The translations under genes and the position numbers were made by a program. Below are positions 36,340 to 47,107 of a DNA stretch of 64,000 bases, piece by piece. The notes below the pieces were generated by a model, which had not been told where the DNA came from, searched no databases, and was given only the letters and a program-made list of their open reading frames with translations. This DNA is from Marinobacter szutsaonensis (lineage in GTDB: Bacteria > Pseudomonadota > Gammaproteobacteria > Pseudomonadales > Oleiphilaceae), in NCBI RefSeq assembly GCF_039523335.1, contig NZ_BAAAFC010000002.1:186001-250000 (forward strand). The letters are read 5' to 3'. Each line of letters starts with the position of its first letter. Position 1 is the first letter of the stretch.

Positions 36340-38985
36340 GTGACTGAGCTACATCCGGATCTGCGCGAAAACGTACGAATGCTGGGCGAACTGCTGGGCC
36401 AGAGTATCCAGCGCTTCCCCGGCCAGGACTGCTATGACCTGATCGAGGAAATCCGGGCGGCGGCGAAAGCCGATCGCCGGCAGGAGAGTGGCTCCGGTCA
36501 GCGGCTGGTGAGCCTGCTGAGAAAACTTGGCGACGATGAGTTGCTGCCGGTCACAAGAGCGTTCAACCAGTTTCTCAACCTGGCCAACCTGGCCGAGCAG
36601 TACCATGGCATCCGCCGCAAACGCGGGCATCAGTCCGATCTGATGGTGGAATCCCTGGGGGAAGTGTTCGACCGGCTCAAATCCGGTAGCGTGCCCGCGG
36701 AGGAACTGCATCGCCGGGTTGCTGACCTGCGCATCGAATTCGTGCTCACCGCCCATCCCACCGAGGTGGCACGGCGCACCCTGATCATGAAATACGACGA
36801 GATGTCCGATTGCCTGTCCCAGCTGGACCATGACGATCTCATGCCGGCGGAGCGGGACGAGATCGTCGCGCGACTGTCCCGGTTGATTGCCGAGGCCTGG
36901 CATACCGATGAGATCCGCCATGAGCGGCCGACTGCGGTGGATGAGGCCAAATGGGGATTTGCCGTTATCGAGAACAGCCTCTGGCAGGCCCTGCCGGATT
37001 TTCTGCGCAGTCTCGATGTCTCACTGTCCGATGCCACCGGCAAGGGCTTGCCCCTCCAGGTGTCGCCCATCCGCATTGCCTCCTGGATGGGCGGTGACCG
37101 GGATGGTAACCCCAACGTCACCCACGAGGTGACCCGCACGGTGTTCCTGCTCGGTCGCTGGATGGCGGCGGACCTGTTCCTGCGGGATATCCAGTCACTG
37201 CGGGCGGAGCTGTCCATGTGGCAGGCCAGTGATGAACTGAAAGCCGTGGTCGGCGAGTCCCGGGAACCCTATCGCCAGGTGCTGGCGGAACTCCGGGAAC
37301 GGCTGGTGAAAACCAGGGACTGGGCCGAGGCCAGGGTGCACGGGCAATCGGCCGATGCCGAGGGTATCCTGTTCGAGAACGAAGATCTCACCGGACCGCT
37401 GGAACTCTGCTACCGTTCCCTGATGGAGTGCGGCCTGGAAACCATTGCCAACGGGCCGCTGCTGGACACCATCAGGCGTGCCCACACCTTTGGCTTGCCG
37501 CTGATCCGCCTGGATATCCGCCAGGAGGCCTCCCGCCACGCCGAGGCGGTGGCTGAAATGGTCGACTACCTGGGGCTCGGCGACTACACCAGTTGGTCCG
37601 AGGACGAGCGCCAGGCCTTCCTGGTCAAGGAGCTCCAGGGCCGGCGGCCTCTGGTGCCGCGGAACTGGGAGCCATCGGACAACGTTCGGGAGGTGCTGGC
37701 CACCTGCGAAGTGGTAGCTGCACAGACACCCGAAGCCCTCGGCTCCTACGTCATCTCCATGGCCAGCAAACCCTCGGACGTGCTGAGCGTGATCCTGCTG
37801 TTGAGGGAAGCGGGCATGAAGTTTCCCATGCGGGCGGTGCCCCTGTTCGAAACCCTGGATGATCTTCGGGGCGCGCCCGATGCCATGGCGGCCCTGTACG
37901 AAGTGGAGTGGTACCGGGAGTACTGCCAGGGTCGTCAGGAAGTGATGATCGGCTATTCCGATTCCTCCAAGGATGCCGGCCAGCTGATGGCCGCCTGGGC
38001 CCAATACCAGGCCCAGGAAAAACTGACCCATGTGGCCAACCAGTACGGTGTCCATCTGACCCTGTTCCATGGTCGTGGTGGCACCGTCGGCCGGGGTGGT
38101 GGCCCTGCCAATCGCGCCATCCTGTCCCAGCCGCCCGGATCGGTGAACGGCAGTTTCCGGATCACCGAGCAGGGCGAGATGATCCGCTTCAAATTCGGCC
38201 TGCCGCGTCTGGCGGTGCAGAGTCTGACCCTGTACAGCACGGCGGTGATCGAGGCGACCCTGGCGCCACCACCGGAACCCGAGGACAGCTGGCGCGAGAC
38301 CATGGACTGGCTGACCGAACGCTCCCTGAAGGCTTACCGGGACGTGGTTCGGGAGAATCCGGATTTTGTACCCTATTTCCGTCAGGTGACGCCGGAACAG
38401 GCGCTCGGCAAACTGGCCCTGGGCAGCCGTCCGGCCAGGCGCAAGCCCTCCGGTGGTGTCGAGAGCCTGCGCGCCATTCCCTGGATCTTCGCCTGGACCC
38501 AGATGCGGCTGATGCTGCCGAGCTGGCTGGGAAGCGATGTGGCGCTGGAGGAAGCCGCCCGGGAGGACCGGCTGCCGGAACTCCGGGCAATGATGCAGGG
38601 CTGGCCGTTCTTCCGGACCTACGTGGATATGCTGGAAATGGTACTGGCGAAAGCCGACCTGAGGATTGCCAGCTATTATGAACAGACCCTGGTCGAGGAC
38701 AGCAAATTGCTGAGCCTGGGTGAGGGGCTGCGTGAACGCCTCGCTGGCTGCATCCGACGGGTGCTGGAGCTGAAGGAGCAGCAGGATTTGCTGGAGCAGG
38801 AACCGGTCTTTGCCCACTCCATGAGAGTGCGCAATCCCTACACCGACCCCCTGCATTACCTCCAGGCCGAGCTTCTGAGGCGTGACCGGGAAAGCGAAGG
38901 CAAGGGTCAGGTGCCGGAAATGGTGGAAAGGGCCCTTAAAGTGACAATGGCTGGCATCTCGGCCGGTATGCGCAACACCGGCTGA
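36340..38985 (+). CDS. ppc: Phosphoenolpyruvate carboxylase
   Basis: It carboxylates phosphoenolpyruvate to oxaloacetate and feeds the TCA cycle. The start is GTG 36340 with AAGGA upstream. The 881-residue length fits. Catalytic signatures are FVLTAHPTEVARRTL (active His), SWMGGDRDGNPNVT, GYSDSSKDAGQLMAAW and LFHGRGGTVGRGGGPA. The C-terminal QxTG-like end reads SAGMRNTG, the usual NTG terminus. The single-gene promoter region is the 103 bases shared with the small minus-strand gene. Confidence 0.97.
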   Translation: MTELHPDLRENVRMLGELLGQSIQRFPGQDCYDLIEEIRAAAKADRRQESGSGQRLVSLLRKLGDDELLPVTRAFNQFLNLANLAEQYHGIRRKRGHQSDLMVESLGEVFDRLKSGSVPAEELHRRVADLRIEFVLTAHPTEVARRTLIMKYDEMSDCLSQLDHDDLMPAERDEIVARLSRLIAEAWHTDEIRHERPTAVDEAKWGFAVIENSLWQALPDFLRSLDVSLSDATGKGLPLQVSPIRIASWMGGDRDGNPNVTHEVTRTVFLLGRWMAADLFLRDIQSLRAELSMWQASDELKAVVGESREPYRQVLAELRERLVKTRDWAEARVHGQSADAEGILFENEDLTGPLELCYRSLMECGLETIANGPLLDTIRRAHTFGLPLIRLDIRQEASRHAEAVAEMVDYLGLGDYTSWSEDERQAFLVKELQGRRPLVPRNWEPSDNVREVLATCEVVAAQTPEALGSYVISMASKPSDVLSVILLLREAGMKFPMRAVPLFETLDDLRGAPDAMAALYEVEWYREYCQGRQEVMIGYSDSSKDAGQLMAAWAQYQAQEKLTHVANQYGVHLTLFHGRGGTVGRGGGPANRAILSQPPGSVNGSFRITEQGEMIRFKFGLPRLAVQSLTLYSTAVIEATLAPPPEPEDSWRETMDWLTERSLKAYRDVVRENPDFVPYFRQVTPEQALGKLALGSRPARRKPSGGVESLRAIPWIFAWTQMRLMLPSWLGSDVALEEAAREDRLPELRAMMQGWPFFRTYVDMLEMVLAKADLRIASYYEQTLVEDSKLLSLGEGLRERLAGCIRRVLELKEQQDLLEQEPVFAHSMRVRNPYTDPLHYLQAELLRRDRESEGKGQVPEMVERALKVTMAGISAGMRNTG

Positions 38986-39030
38986 CCGGGCGCTCACCAT
39001 CTGCCAGACACAGACATAGGAGTACCGGGT

Positions 39031-40401
39031 GTGGCGCTTGCTGCCAGGCTGGAGCAGTATCTGAGTGAACAGGGTCTGTCCTATCGGGAGCTGGCCATCG
39101 AGCCGGTCCCGAACCTGGACGCGGCGGTGATTGCCTCGGGCCGGTCCCAGCACGATTTTGTCCAGGCCACGCTGTTGCTCGATATCGACGGGGTGGTGAT
39201 GGCCGTTCACCGGTTCGACAGCGCCCTGGATCTTCCGGCGGTACAGCAGCTGACCGGGCGCCGGCTCCAACCCCTGACTTCCCGCCAGAGCAGGCGGCTG
39301 TTCGAGGACTGCGAGCCGGGATTCGTGCCGCCGGCCGGCGGCGCCTACCGGGTGCCGGTGCTGGTGGATGAGGATGTTATCAATGGCCAGCCGGTGCTGT
39401 TTTCCGGGGGCCGAAACGATGCCTTGGTCGAGATTGATGGGAAAACCCTGAAAACCCTGTTGGCGGATGCCTTCCGGGCCCGGCTGGTGATTCACGGTCA
39501 GGGTGGCCGTGATCGGGGGGCACTGACCCTGGACGAAGTTGCCGGCAAGTTGCGAAATATCTACCGGCTTCCTCCGATGCCGGCCCTGGCACCCCAGATT
39601 CTTTCCATGGCAGCCAGTGAAGGGGCGGTCGCCGAAGACCTGGCTGACGTCATCGAGCTGGATCCCAGCCTGACGGCGCAGATACTGCGTTACGCCCGGT
39701 CCGGGCTGTTCGAAACCTCCGGCGCGACTGAAACCGTGCGTCAGGCGGTCACCCGGGTCCTGGGGGTCGACCGGGTGGCCCATATTGTCCAGGGCAGTGC
39801 CCTGGTTGGTGGCTTCGGCATTCCCCGGGATGGGATCCTGGGCATACAGGCATTCTGGTCCCATGCCCTTTATTGCGGGTTCCTGTGCCAGCGGATTGCA
39901 CCCCGTTGTGGTGTCGACCGGGACATGGCTTACCTGTGCGGATTGCTTCACAACTTTGGTCTGCTACTGCTGGGGTATCTGTTCCCGGCGGAATTCGAGG
40001 AGCTCAGTCGGCTACGGGAGAGCAATCCCGAAGCCAGTATGAAGGCCCTCGAACAGCAGGTGTTCGGGCATGGTGACGAGGAAGGTGAGCTGGCCGTGGG
40101 CCATGGTGCCATTGGCGGTCTTTTCCACCGTTTCTGGCAGTTGCCCGAGCCGGTCATCAAGGCCGCTGGCATGCACCAGTACCAGGGTTACACCGGCGAG
40201 CATGAGGCCTATGTGCTGATCGTGCAGCTGGCGAACGGACTGCTGAAATCCAGGGGTATCGGGGATGAGTTCAACGAGGATAATGTCCCGGTACTGCTCG
40301 CTTCCCTGGGCCTGAGACAGGACGCGGTATACGACTTCGAAAAGGACATCGACAGCCTGTCCCCCGACCTTGACGCACTGACCTCTACCCGCCCATCCTG
40401 A
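39031..40401 (+). CDS. HDOD protein with N-terminal YbaK/ProX-like domain
   Basis: A 456-residue cytoplasmic protein of two parts. AGGAG precedes the GTG start. The first about 155 residues look like the YbaK/ProRS-editing fold, with CEPGFVPPAGGAYRVPVLVDE and the VLFSGGRNDALVEI block. Whether it still deacylates tRNA is unknown. Residues about 165-400 form an HDOD domain (LPPMPALAPQILSMA ... GLLHNFGLLLLGYLFPAEF), a non-enzymatic HD relative common in signalling proteins. No receiver or kinase is attached. It stands alone between ppc and adk, with no obvious operon partner. The domain assignment is from memory of motifs. Confidence 0.78.
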   Translation: MALAARLEQYLSEQGLSYRELAIEPVPNLDAAVIASGRSQHDFVQATLLLDIDGVVMAVHRFDSALDLPAVQQLTGRRLQPLTSRQSRRLFEDCEPGFVPPAGGAYRVPVLVDEDVINGQPVLFSGGRNDALVEIDGKTLKTLLADAFRARLVIHGQGGRDRGALTLDEVAGKLRNIYRLPPMPALAPQILSMAASEGAVAEDLADVIELDPSLTAQILRYARSGLFETSGATETVRQAVTRVLGVDRVAHIVQGSALVGGFGIPRDGILGIQAFWSHALYCGFLCQRIAPRCGVDRDMAYLCGLLHNFGLLLLGYLFPAEFEELSRLRESNPEASMKALEQQVFGHGDEEGELAVGHGAIGGLFHRFWQLPEPVIKAAGMHQYQGYTGEHEAYVLIVQLANGLLKSRGIGDEFNEDNVPVLLASLGLRQDAVYDFEKDIDSLSPDLDALTSTRPS

Positions 40402-40488
40402 TTGCCTTCCGGCGCCTGCGACAGTCTGACGCTGCTGCTTTTCGGTGCATGATACTGAGGTCGACTTTCTATGGGCAGGCTGACTTCG

Positions 40489-40494
40489 TATAAT
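40489..40494 (+). promoter_or_regulatory. -10 element of the adk promoter
   Basis: A perfect TATAAT stands in the 206-base gap before adk, about 114 bases upstream of its start. No convincing -35 lies 16-18 bases before it, so adk would have a leader of roughly 105 bases if this promoter is used. Confidence 0.45.
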
Positions 40495-40586
40495 GCGCGT
40501 TCGCCGTTCCGGGCTTACATCTGTACCGATCAGAGAGGTTGTCGCAAAGGCAGGGGTTTTTGCCACAGCTTTTCAAACGATAATGA

Positions 40587-41261
<675 letters not shown>

Positions 41262-41291
41262 TCCATCATTGACGTTGAGGCATTCACTGCC

Positions 41292-41990
41292 GTGAAACTG
41301 CTGGCACTGGATACGTCATCAGAGGGCTGCTCCGCAGCCCTTCTTGTTGATGGCGAGATAACCGAGCGATTCGAAGTCGCTCCCCGCGGCCATACCCGGC
41401 TGCTCATGCCCATGGTGCGGCAATTGCTGGCGGAGAAGGGGCTGGTCCCCGCCGATCTGGATGCCCTTGCATTTGCCTGCGGGCCGGGGTCGTTTACCGG
41501 TTTGCGGATTGCCACCGGCGTGGTTCAGGGCCTGGCCTGGGGCCTCAACCTTCCGGTGGTTCCGGTCTCCTCTCTCGCTGCCGTGGCCTATGGCGCCATG
41601 GAGTCCCTCGATATCGCCGAAAGCGATGCCGTGGCCGTAGCGTTCGATGCCCGCATGGGTGAGGTCTACTGGGGCTGTTACCGGCGCAGTGACGGCCTGC
41701 CCGAACTGCTTGGCGAGGAACGGGTCTGTCCGCCGGAGGCGGTCAGCCTGACCGGCGAAGCCGAACACTGGTATGGTGCGGGTCCCGGCTGGCAGTTCCG
41801 CGACCAGATGCCGGCAGAAGTGTCCGGCCCGATGGTGTCCGTGGCGCCGCAGCTGCTGTTACGGGCCAGCTGGGTGGCGCGTCTGGCCGAGAAACCGGCG
41901 GCAGAGGGTCACACCGTGCCCGCTGAACAGGCGCAACCGGTCTACATCCGTGATGAGGTGGCCTGGAAAAAGCTGCCTGGCCGCGAGTAA
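41292..41990 (+). CDS. tsaB: tRNA threonylcarbamoyladenosine biosynthesis protein TsaB
   Basis: TsaB partners TsaD in making the t6A modification at position 37 of ANN-decoding tRNAs. The start is GTG 41292. The N-terminal ASKHA motif LALDTSSEGCSAALL and the GPGSFTGLRIATGVVQGLAW segment identify the family. It lacks the metal-binding histidines of TsaD, as expected of TsaB. The 232-residue length fits. rsmJ begins three bases after its stop. Confidence 0.95.
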   Translation: MKLLALDTSSEGCSAALLVDGEITERFEVAPRGHTRLLMPMVRQLLAEKGLVPADLDALAFACGPGSFTGLRIATGVVQGLAWGLNLPVVPVSSLAAVAYGAMESLDIAESDAVAVAFDARMGEVYWGCYRRSDGLPELLGEERVCPPEAVSLTGEAEHWYGAGPGWQFRDQMPAEVSGPMVSVAPQLLLRASWVARLAEKPAAEGHTVPAEQAQPVYIRDEVAWKKLPGRE

Positions 41991-41993
41991 CCC

Positions 41994-42812
41994 GTGGCCT
42001 CTCCTCATCCTGATCATTCATCTTACTCTCTCGCTATTGCCCGTAGCCCCCTGGGCGATCACACCCGGGCCGTGGAGCTGAGCGAACGCCTGGGATTTCC
42101 CTATCTCGGGGTGGTTCGCCCCCGCGATATTTCCGATGTACCGGTACTGCTGTTCCTGGACGAGCAGGGGCTTTGCCTGCAGCTGACCGGGAAAGGCGCG
42201 CCCGGCCCGGTCCGGGTCGAGTTTGTTTCCAGCAAGATGGGGTATCGGCGTGAGCATGGTGGCGGCGCCGGCCAGCTGGTTGCCCGAGCCGTGGGCCTCC
42301 AGAAGACCAAGGCCCGGCTTCACGTGCTGGATGCGACCGCGGGCCTCGGCCAGGATGCCTTCGTCCTCGCGAGCCTCGGGTGCGAGGTGACCCTGTTTGA
42401 ACGCAATCCCGTCATCCATGCCTTACTGGAGGATGGCCTGGCCCGTGCTGCGCTCAACGTCGAGTGTGCGCCGATCGTCGCCAGGATGACCCTGGCCGCC
42501 GGCAGCAGCATCGACTGGCTGCGGCAGGCTCACAGTGGGGCAGCGGATGTGGTCTACCTGGACCCCATGTTCCCGCACCGGGACAAATCCGCCCGGGTGA
42601 AGAAGGAAATGGAGGTGTTCCGGCAGATCGTGGGTGATGACGAGGACGCCTCCGAGTTGCTCGAGGCAGCGATGAAAGTCGCCACTTACCGGGTGGTGGT
42701 CAAACGCCCCCGCAAGGCTCCCGCCATCGAAGGCCCTGACCCCAGCACCCGGGTCGAAGGCAAGAGCAGCCGCTACGATATCTACGCCATCAAGGCACTG
42801 CCGGCAGCCTGA
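41994..42812 (+). CDS. rsmJ: 16S rRNA (guanine-1516-N2)-methyltransferase RsmJ
   Basis: RsmJ (YhiQ) methylates G1516 of 16S rRNA. The SAM-binding motif is [20 protein letters not shown] and the target-base motif is [21 protein letters not shown]. The 272-residue length is slightly longer than the E. coli protein. The start GTG 41994 follows tsaB closely. It is convergent with plsB, with five bases between the stops. Confidence 0.94.
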   Translation: MASPHPDHSSYSLAIARSPLGDHTRAVELSERLGFPYLGVVRPRDISDVPVLLFLDEQGLCLQLTGKGAPGPVRVEFVSSKMGYRREHGGGAGQLVARAVGLQKTKARLHVLDATAGLGQDAFVLASLGCEVTLFERNPVIHALLEDGLARAALNVECAPIVARMTLAAGSSIDWLRQAHSGAADVVYLDPMFPHRDKSARVKKEMEVFRQIVGDDEDASELLEAAMKVATYRVVVKRPRKAPAIEGPDPSTRVEGKSSRYDIYAIKALPAA

Positions 42813-42817
42813 GCGGA

Positions 42818-45289
42818 TCAGGCGCCGAGCATGGTGACCTGCTGGATGGCCTGACGCTTCTCGACGCTCAGCACCAGGCGGGCGTCATCCGCCACTTCTT
42901 CCAGTCCCTCGCCGTAGTTGATCAGGCCGTTGTCATCGGTGGTGATAACGCCATTCTCCTGCATGTTGGCAATGAAGTTCCGGAACAGCGTTTTATCGAA
43001 GAATTCCGGTGCATTCAGGCCAAACAGGATCGACATACGCTCCGCCAGCAGGGTGCTCTGCTCTTCCAATTCCGCAGCGCTGATCTTGCCGGAACCATAC
43101 TTGCGCAGGATGCCCAGGGCAATGTGGTAGCGCTCCAGGGTCTGGATGATGAACCGGGACAGCACCCGCAGTCGCAGCATGGCTTCGGTGCCTTCCTCGG
43201 GGCGGCCAATGCGATCTTCCTCCAGGGCTTCCAGTAGCCCCTGGTCCACCAGAATGTCAATCCAGTGATTGATGACGCCCTCCACCTCGTCGGCGGAATA
43301 CTTCAGGAACAGCTCGGACTGCAGGTAGGGGTAGGCCACGGTCGCCAGGAACACGATCTTGTCCCTGCGCAGGGAGTCCTTGTTCTCGAACAGGCTGGCA
43401 ACCAGCGAGGGCAGGGCGAACAGGTGCTGGATGTTGTTTCGGTAGTAGGTCATCAGGATGGCATTGCTGCCCTCAAGGGCAATGATGTCGCCCAGCTTCT
43501 GGGGCTGGCGAGTGACCAGTCCCATGTCCTCGCAGTAGGCGACCCAGTCCTTGCCCGACCCTTCGGGCAGGGTGACCGTGTCGGCATAGGGGAAGGCCTT
43601 CAGCAGGCCGGCATACTGGTCCATCAGGCGTATCAGCTGGCCCTCGTCCATGGCCAGGCGATCGGTCCCGAGCAATACCGTGGCGGTCATGCCGATGGGA
43701 TTGACGGCAACCGAGGCATTGATGTTGGAAGCCACCCGGAGCGAGAGCTGGTCAACGGCCCGGGTCAACCACGCCGGCCGATATTCGGCGTCGTAGGCTT
43801 CCTGGCGCCAGCTCTCGTGGACATCGTCGAGGACGTCGGCCAGCGGAATCGCTTCACCGAAGTTCACCGCAACCCGCCCGAAGGAATTGGTAAGTTTGCG
43901 GGCAGTCTTGGCCAGCCCGAACACGCTCTCTTTCTGTTTCTTCTTGCCACGCAGCTCGCCCAGGTAGGATCGGCCTTCCATGACTTTCTCATAGCCGATG
44001 TAGACCGGCACGAAGACGATGGGTTTGCGGTGATCCCGCAGGAAGCTGCGAACGGTCATGGAGAGCATGCCCGGACGCGGTGGCAGCATGCGCCCGGTCC
44101 GGCTGCGGCCGCCTTCGACGAAATACTCCACCGAGTAGCCCCGGGAAAACATCACGTGCATGTATTCGTTGAACACGGTGGCGTACAGCGGGTTGTCCCG
44201 GAACGAGCGACGCATGAAAAAGGCGCCGCCCCGGCGCAGGATCGGCCCGACGACCGGCATGTTCAGGTTGATGCCGGCAGCGATGTGCGGGGGCATCAGG
44301 CCGTTCTTGTAGAGAACGTAGGACAACAGCAGGTAATCGATGTGGGAGCGGTGGCAGGGCACGTAAACCACGGCGTTGTCCTGGGCCACTTCCTTGGCAA
44401 CCTTGATGTTGTTCACCGCGATGCCGTTGTAGATGCGGTTCCAGAGCCAGGACAGCACCACCTCCAGAAACCGTATGGTTACGACGGACATGCTGGCGGC
44501 GATTTCGTCCGCGTACTTGTAGGCCTTGGCTCGTACTTTCTCCGGCGGAATATCGTCCCTGGCGGCGGTTTCGCGGATTGCTTCCTTCACCGCCTGGGTA
44601 CGCACCAGTCCCTCCACCAGGGTGCGGCGATGGGACAGGTCCGGCCCGAGTACGGCCTGACGCACCCGACGGAAATGGGTACGCAGCAGCCGGGCAAGCT
44701 TGCGGTTGGCCCGTTCCTCGCTGTGCCGGTACTCATCAATCACCTGCTTGAGGGACAGCGGCTGATTGAACTGCACGTAGGTGTTGCGGCCGTGCACCAT
44801 GATGATGAGGAACTTCTGCAGGCGGCCGGCTACCGACCAGGTGTCGGACAATAGCAGTTTGACCAGGGATTTCTCCTTGTCCGGAGACCGGCCCCAGAAC
44901 ATGGACACCGGCACGATCTGAACGTCCTGGTCCGGATGCTCCAGGCCGTAGCGCACCAGTGACTTGAATTCGTTGGTGGGTACCGGGGTCTGGCGACCGC
45001 CGCTGAACAGGCCCCCGATGCGACGATAAAGGAAGAAAAACGAGTGGGAGGGCCCGTTCTTCACCGGCAAGGCCTCGGTTGCACCGGGCAGCCCGGCGCG
45101 GATGACCTCCTGTTCCAGCACCAGCCGGCTCGACAGGGAGCTGTACTGGAGCACGTAGCACACCGGCTTGTCCGGATCCAGGCCCAGGGATTCGGCATTG
45201 TTTCCGCTGACGTCTGTCCGCACCCACAAGAACAGGATCTTGCGGAGAATGGTCAGAATCAGGCTGCGAATGCCCTGGTAAAGTCGCAT
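42818..45289 (-). CDS. plsB: Glycerol-3-phosphate acyltransferase PlsB
   Basis: PlsB acylates sn-glycerol-3-phosphate at position 1, the first step of phospholipid synthesis at the inner membrane. At 823 residues it has the family length. The acyltransferase blocks are PCHRSHIDYLLLSYVLY (block I, catalytic HxxxxD), GGAFFMRRSFR (II), EGGRSRTGRMLPPRPGM (III) and FVPVYIGYE (IV). GGAG precedes ATG 45289. It is divergent from nudC. In a wax-ester-making marine bacterium PlsB would compete with the fatty acyl-CoA reductase for acyl groups (inference). Confidence 0.96.
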   Translation of the reverse strand: MRLYQGIRSLILTILRKILFLWVRTDVSGNNAESLGLDPDKPVCYVLQYSSLSSRLVLEQEVIRAGLPGATEALPVKNGPSHSFFFLYRRIGGLFSGGRQTPVPTNEFKSLVRYGLEHPDQDVQIVPVSMFWGRSPDKEKSLVKLLLSDTWSVAGRLQKFLIIMVHGRNTYVQFNQPLSLKQVIDEYRHSEERANRKLARLLRTHFRRVRQAVLGPDLSHRRTLVEGLVRTQAVKEAIRETAARDDIPPEKVRAKAYKYADEIAASMSVVTIRFLEVVLSWLWNRIYNGIAVNNIKVAKEVAQDNAVVYVPCHRSHIDYLLLSYVLYKNGLMPPHIAAGINLNMPVVGPILRRGGAFFMRRSFRDNPLYATVFNEYMHVMFSRGYSVEYFVEGGRSRTGRMLPPRPGMLSMTVRSFLRDHRKPIVFVPVYIGYEKVMEGRSYLGELRGKKKQKESVFGLAKTARKLTNSFGRVAVNFGEAIPLADVLDDVHESWRQEAYDAEYRPAWLTRAVDQLSLRVASNINASVAVNPIGMTATVLLGTDRLAMDEGQLIRLMDQYAGLLKAFPYADTVTLPEGSGKDWVAYCEDMGLVTRQPQKLGDIIALEGSNAILMTYYRNNIQHLFALPSLVASLFENKDSLRRDKIVFLATVAYPYLQSELFLKYSADEVEGVINHWIDILVDQGLLEALEEDRIGRPEEGTEAMLRLRVLSRFIIQTLERYHIALGILRKYGSGKISAAELEEQSTLLAERMSILFGLNAPEFFDKTLFRNFIANMQENGVITTDDNGLINYGEGLEEVADDARLVLSVEKRQAIQQVTMLGA

Positions 45290-45429
45290 AAATTGACGCT
45301 CCGGTGACTGAAAACAGGCGCTAAGTTTACTTGGTTGCGTACGGTGCGGAAAGTCGGCCCGCGATTCTTGGCACTTGCCGCAATGTGGTACATTTCTCCC
45401 TCACCGTTTTCTGTAAAGCGACCATTTGG

Positions 45430-46257
45430 ATGAACTATTCAGACACAGACTGGAAACCCGGCTGGACTATCGCCGGGCCGGAGCCGCGGGACCTGGTACT
45501 GCTGGTTTCCGGAGCCCATATCCTCAAGCCTGAAGAAGGCTGGCTTGTAAGCCGGGATGACCCCCGGCTCGTCGGTGTCGATGCCGATGCGGTGGCGCTG
45601 GGTTCCATCCGTGAGCGGGCAGTCTATGTTACCGAGGTGCCGGAAGATACCGCGGGCTTCGAGCTGGTCAACCTGCGGGAGGCGATCCTGATGCGGGAGG
45701 ATGTGCCCTCGGCCCTGGTGAGTACGGGGTTCCAGGTCTGGCAGTGGTGGCGGGATCACCGTTTTTGTGGCCGCTGCGGCGGGGAGACCGGGTTCCATCC
45801 CCGCGAGCGGGCGAAGTGGTGCGACACTTGCCATATTCCCTGGTATCCACGGCTTGCGCCCTGTGTGATCGTGGTCATTCGCCGGGATGATCGTTTCCTG
45901 CTGGCGAAGAATGCCCGGGTCAAACGTCATTTCTACAGCCTGATCGCCGGTTTCGTGGAACCCGGTGAGAGCCTCGAGGAAGCGGTGGCCAGGGAGGTCA
46001 TGGAGGAAACCGGTCTGGCCGTCACCAACGTGCGCTATTGCGAATCCCAGCCCTGGCCGTTCCCGCACCAGCTCATGGTGGGCTTTTTCGCCGACTACGC
46101 CGGTGGTGAACTGGTACTCCAGGAGGACGAGTTGTCCGATGCCGGCTGGTACCGCCCGGGTGATACACCGCCGGTGCCACCGCAGACGACCATTGCCGGC
46201 CGGCTGATCCGGCTCATGGAGCGGGAGATAGCCGAGGCAGGAGGCACCCGTGACTGA
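45430..46257 (+). CDS. nudC: NAD-capped RNA hydrolase / NADH pyrophosphatase NudC
   Basis: NudC hydrolyses NAD(H) and removes NAD caps from RNA 5' ends. I start at ATG 45430 (MNYSDTDWKPG). Frame extensions upstream run into the promoter region. The product is 275 residues. The four-cysteine zinc motif is CGRCGG plus CDTCHIP. The Nudix box is GFVEPGESLEEAVAREVMEETGL. The NudC-specific SQPWPFPHQLMVGF follows it. It overlaps murI by eight bases, so the two are cotranslated. Confidence 0.95.
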   Translation: MNYSDTDWKPGWTIAGPEPRDLVLLVSGAHILKPEEGWLVSRDDPRLVGVDADAVALGSIRERAVYVTEVPEDTAGFELVNLREAILMREDVPSALVSTGFQVWQWWRDHRFCGRCGGETGFHPRERAKWCDTCHIPWYPRLAPCVIVVIRRDDRFLLAKNARVKRHFYSLIAGFVEPGESLEEAVAREVMEETGLAVTNVRYCESQPWPFPHQLMVGFFADYAGGELVLQEDELSDAGWYRPGDTPPVPPQTTIAGRLIRLMEREIAEAGGTRD

Positions 46258-47107
46258 CGCTCCGGCGCCACGCATCCTGGTTTTCGATTCCGGCGTGGGT
46301 GGCCTCAGCGTTGCCCGGTGCATCCACCAGACCCTGCCGGGTGCCGAGCTGGTCTACCTGGCGGACAATGCCGGCTTCCCCTACGGCGATCAGCCGGAAC
46401 CGGTGGTGATCGAACGCTGTACCACTCTGATTCGCCGGGCGCTTGGGGAAATACCCTGTGACGTGGTGGTGGTGGCCTGTAATACCGCCAGTACCGTGGT
46501 TCTGCCGCGACTGCGGGCGTTGATTGATGTGCCGGTGGTGGGGGTGGTTCCGGCGATCAAACCCGCAGCCGGCCAAACCGCCAATCGCCGGATCGGTGTG
46601 CTGGCCACCCCGGCCACCGTCCGCCGGCCCTACCTGGATCGACTGATTGATGAGTTCGCCGGTGATTGCCAGGTGGTGCGGGTCGGGCACCCGGCCCTGG
46701 TGCGCTGGGCCGAGCAGCTGGTGCGGGGGATTTCGGTGCCGGAGGCTGAACTGCAGGAGGTGCTCGCTCCCCTGAAGCGGTCAGGGGTGGATACCGTGGT
46801 GCTTGGCTGCACCCATTACCCGCTGCTGCTGGACGCGTTGAAAACCACGTTGCCGGAGGTCCGGCACTGGGTGGATTCCGGCGATGCCATTGCCCGGAGA
46901 GTGCAGTTCCTGCTCGGAGAGACCAGTCGGGATCTGGGGGCCATCGCCGGGGGCGAGCATCCCGAGCCGGTCCGTGCGGTGTTGCTGTCCGGGGAGGTGC
47001 CCCACGGATTGGCGGAGTTCATGGCGTCATTGGGCCTCGCGGTGCGGCAAATCGAGGCGCGCTGGGGTGGGCTGGCGGACCCGGTCAGATCAACCGGGTC
47101 AGTTTGA
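46250..47107 (+). CDS. murI: Glutamate racemase
   Basis: MurI makes D-glutamate for peptidoglycan. The two catalytic cysteines lie in VVACNTASTVVLPRL and VVLGCTHYPLLLDAL. The N-terminal FDSGVGGLSVARCI and LADNAGFPYGDQP are typical. The length of 285 residues is normal. Its 3' end overlaps the 3' end of the DUF2156 gene on the other strand by 23 bases. Confidence 0.95.
   Translation: MTDAPAPRILVFDSGVGGLSVARCIHQTLPGAELVYLADNAGFPYGDQPEPVVIERCTTLIRRALGEIPCDVVVVACNTASTVVLPRLRALIDVPVVGVVPAIKPAAGQTANRRIGVLATPATVRRPYLDRLIDEFAGDCQVVRVGHPALVRWAEQLVRGISVPEAELQEVLAPLKRSGVDTVVLGCTHYPLLLDALKTTLPEVRHWVDSGDAIARRVQFLLGETSRDLGAIAGGEHPEPVRAVLLSGEVPHGLAEFMASLGLAVRQIEARWGGLADPVRSTGSV

Noticed and set aside
37195..39951. 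A 918-codon open frame on the minus strand
   Set aside because: It lies wholly antisense to ppc and the HDOD gene, whose protein motifs are unmistakable. Its translation has no recognisable domain. Long antisense frames are expected in GC-rich DNA. The same holds for the frames at 1694-2947, 7402-9174 and 17936-19762 on the minus strand.
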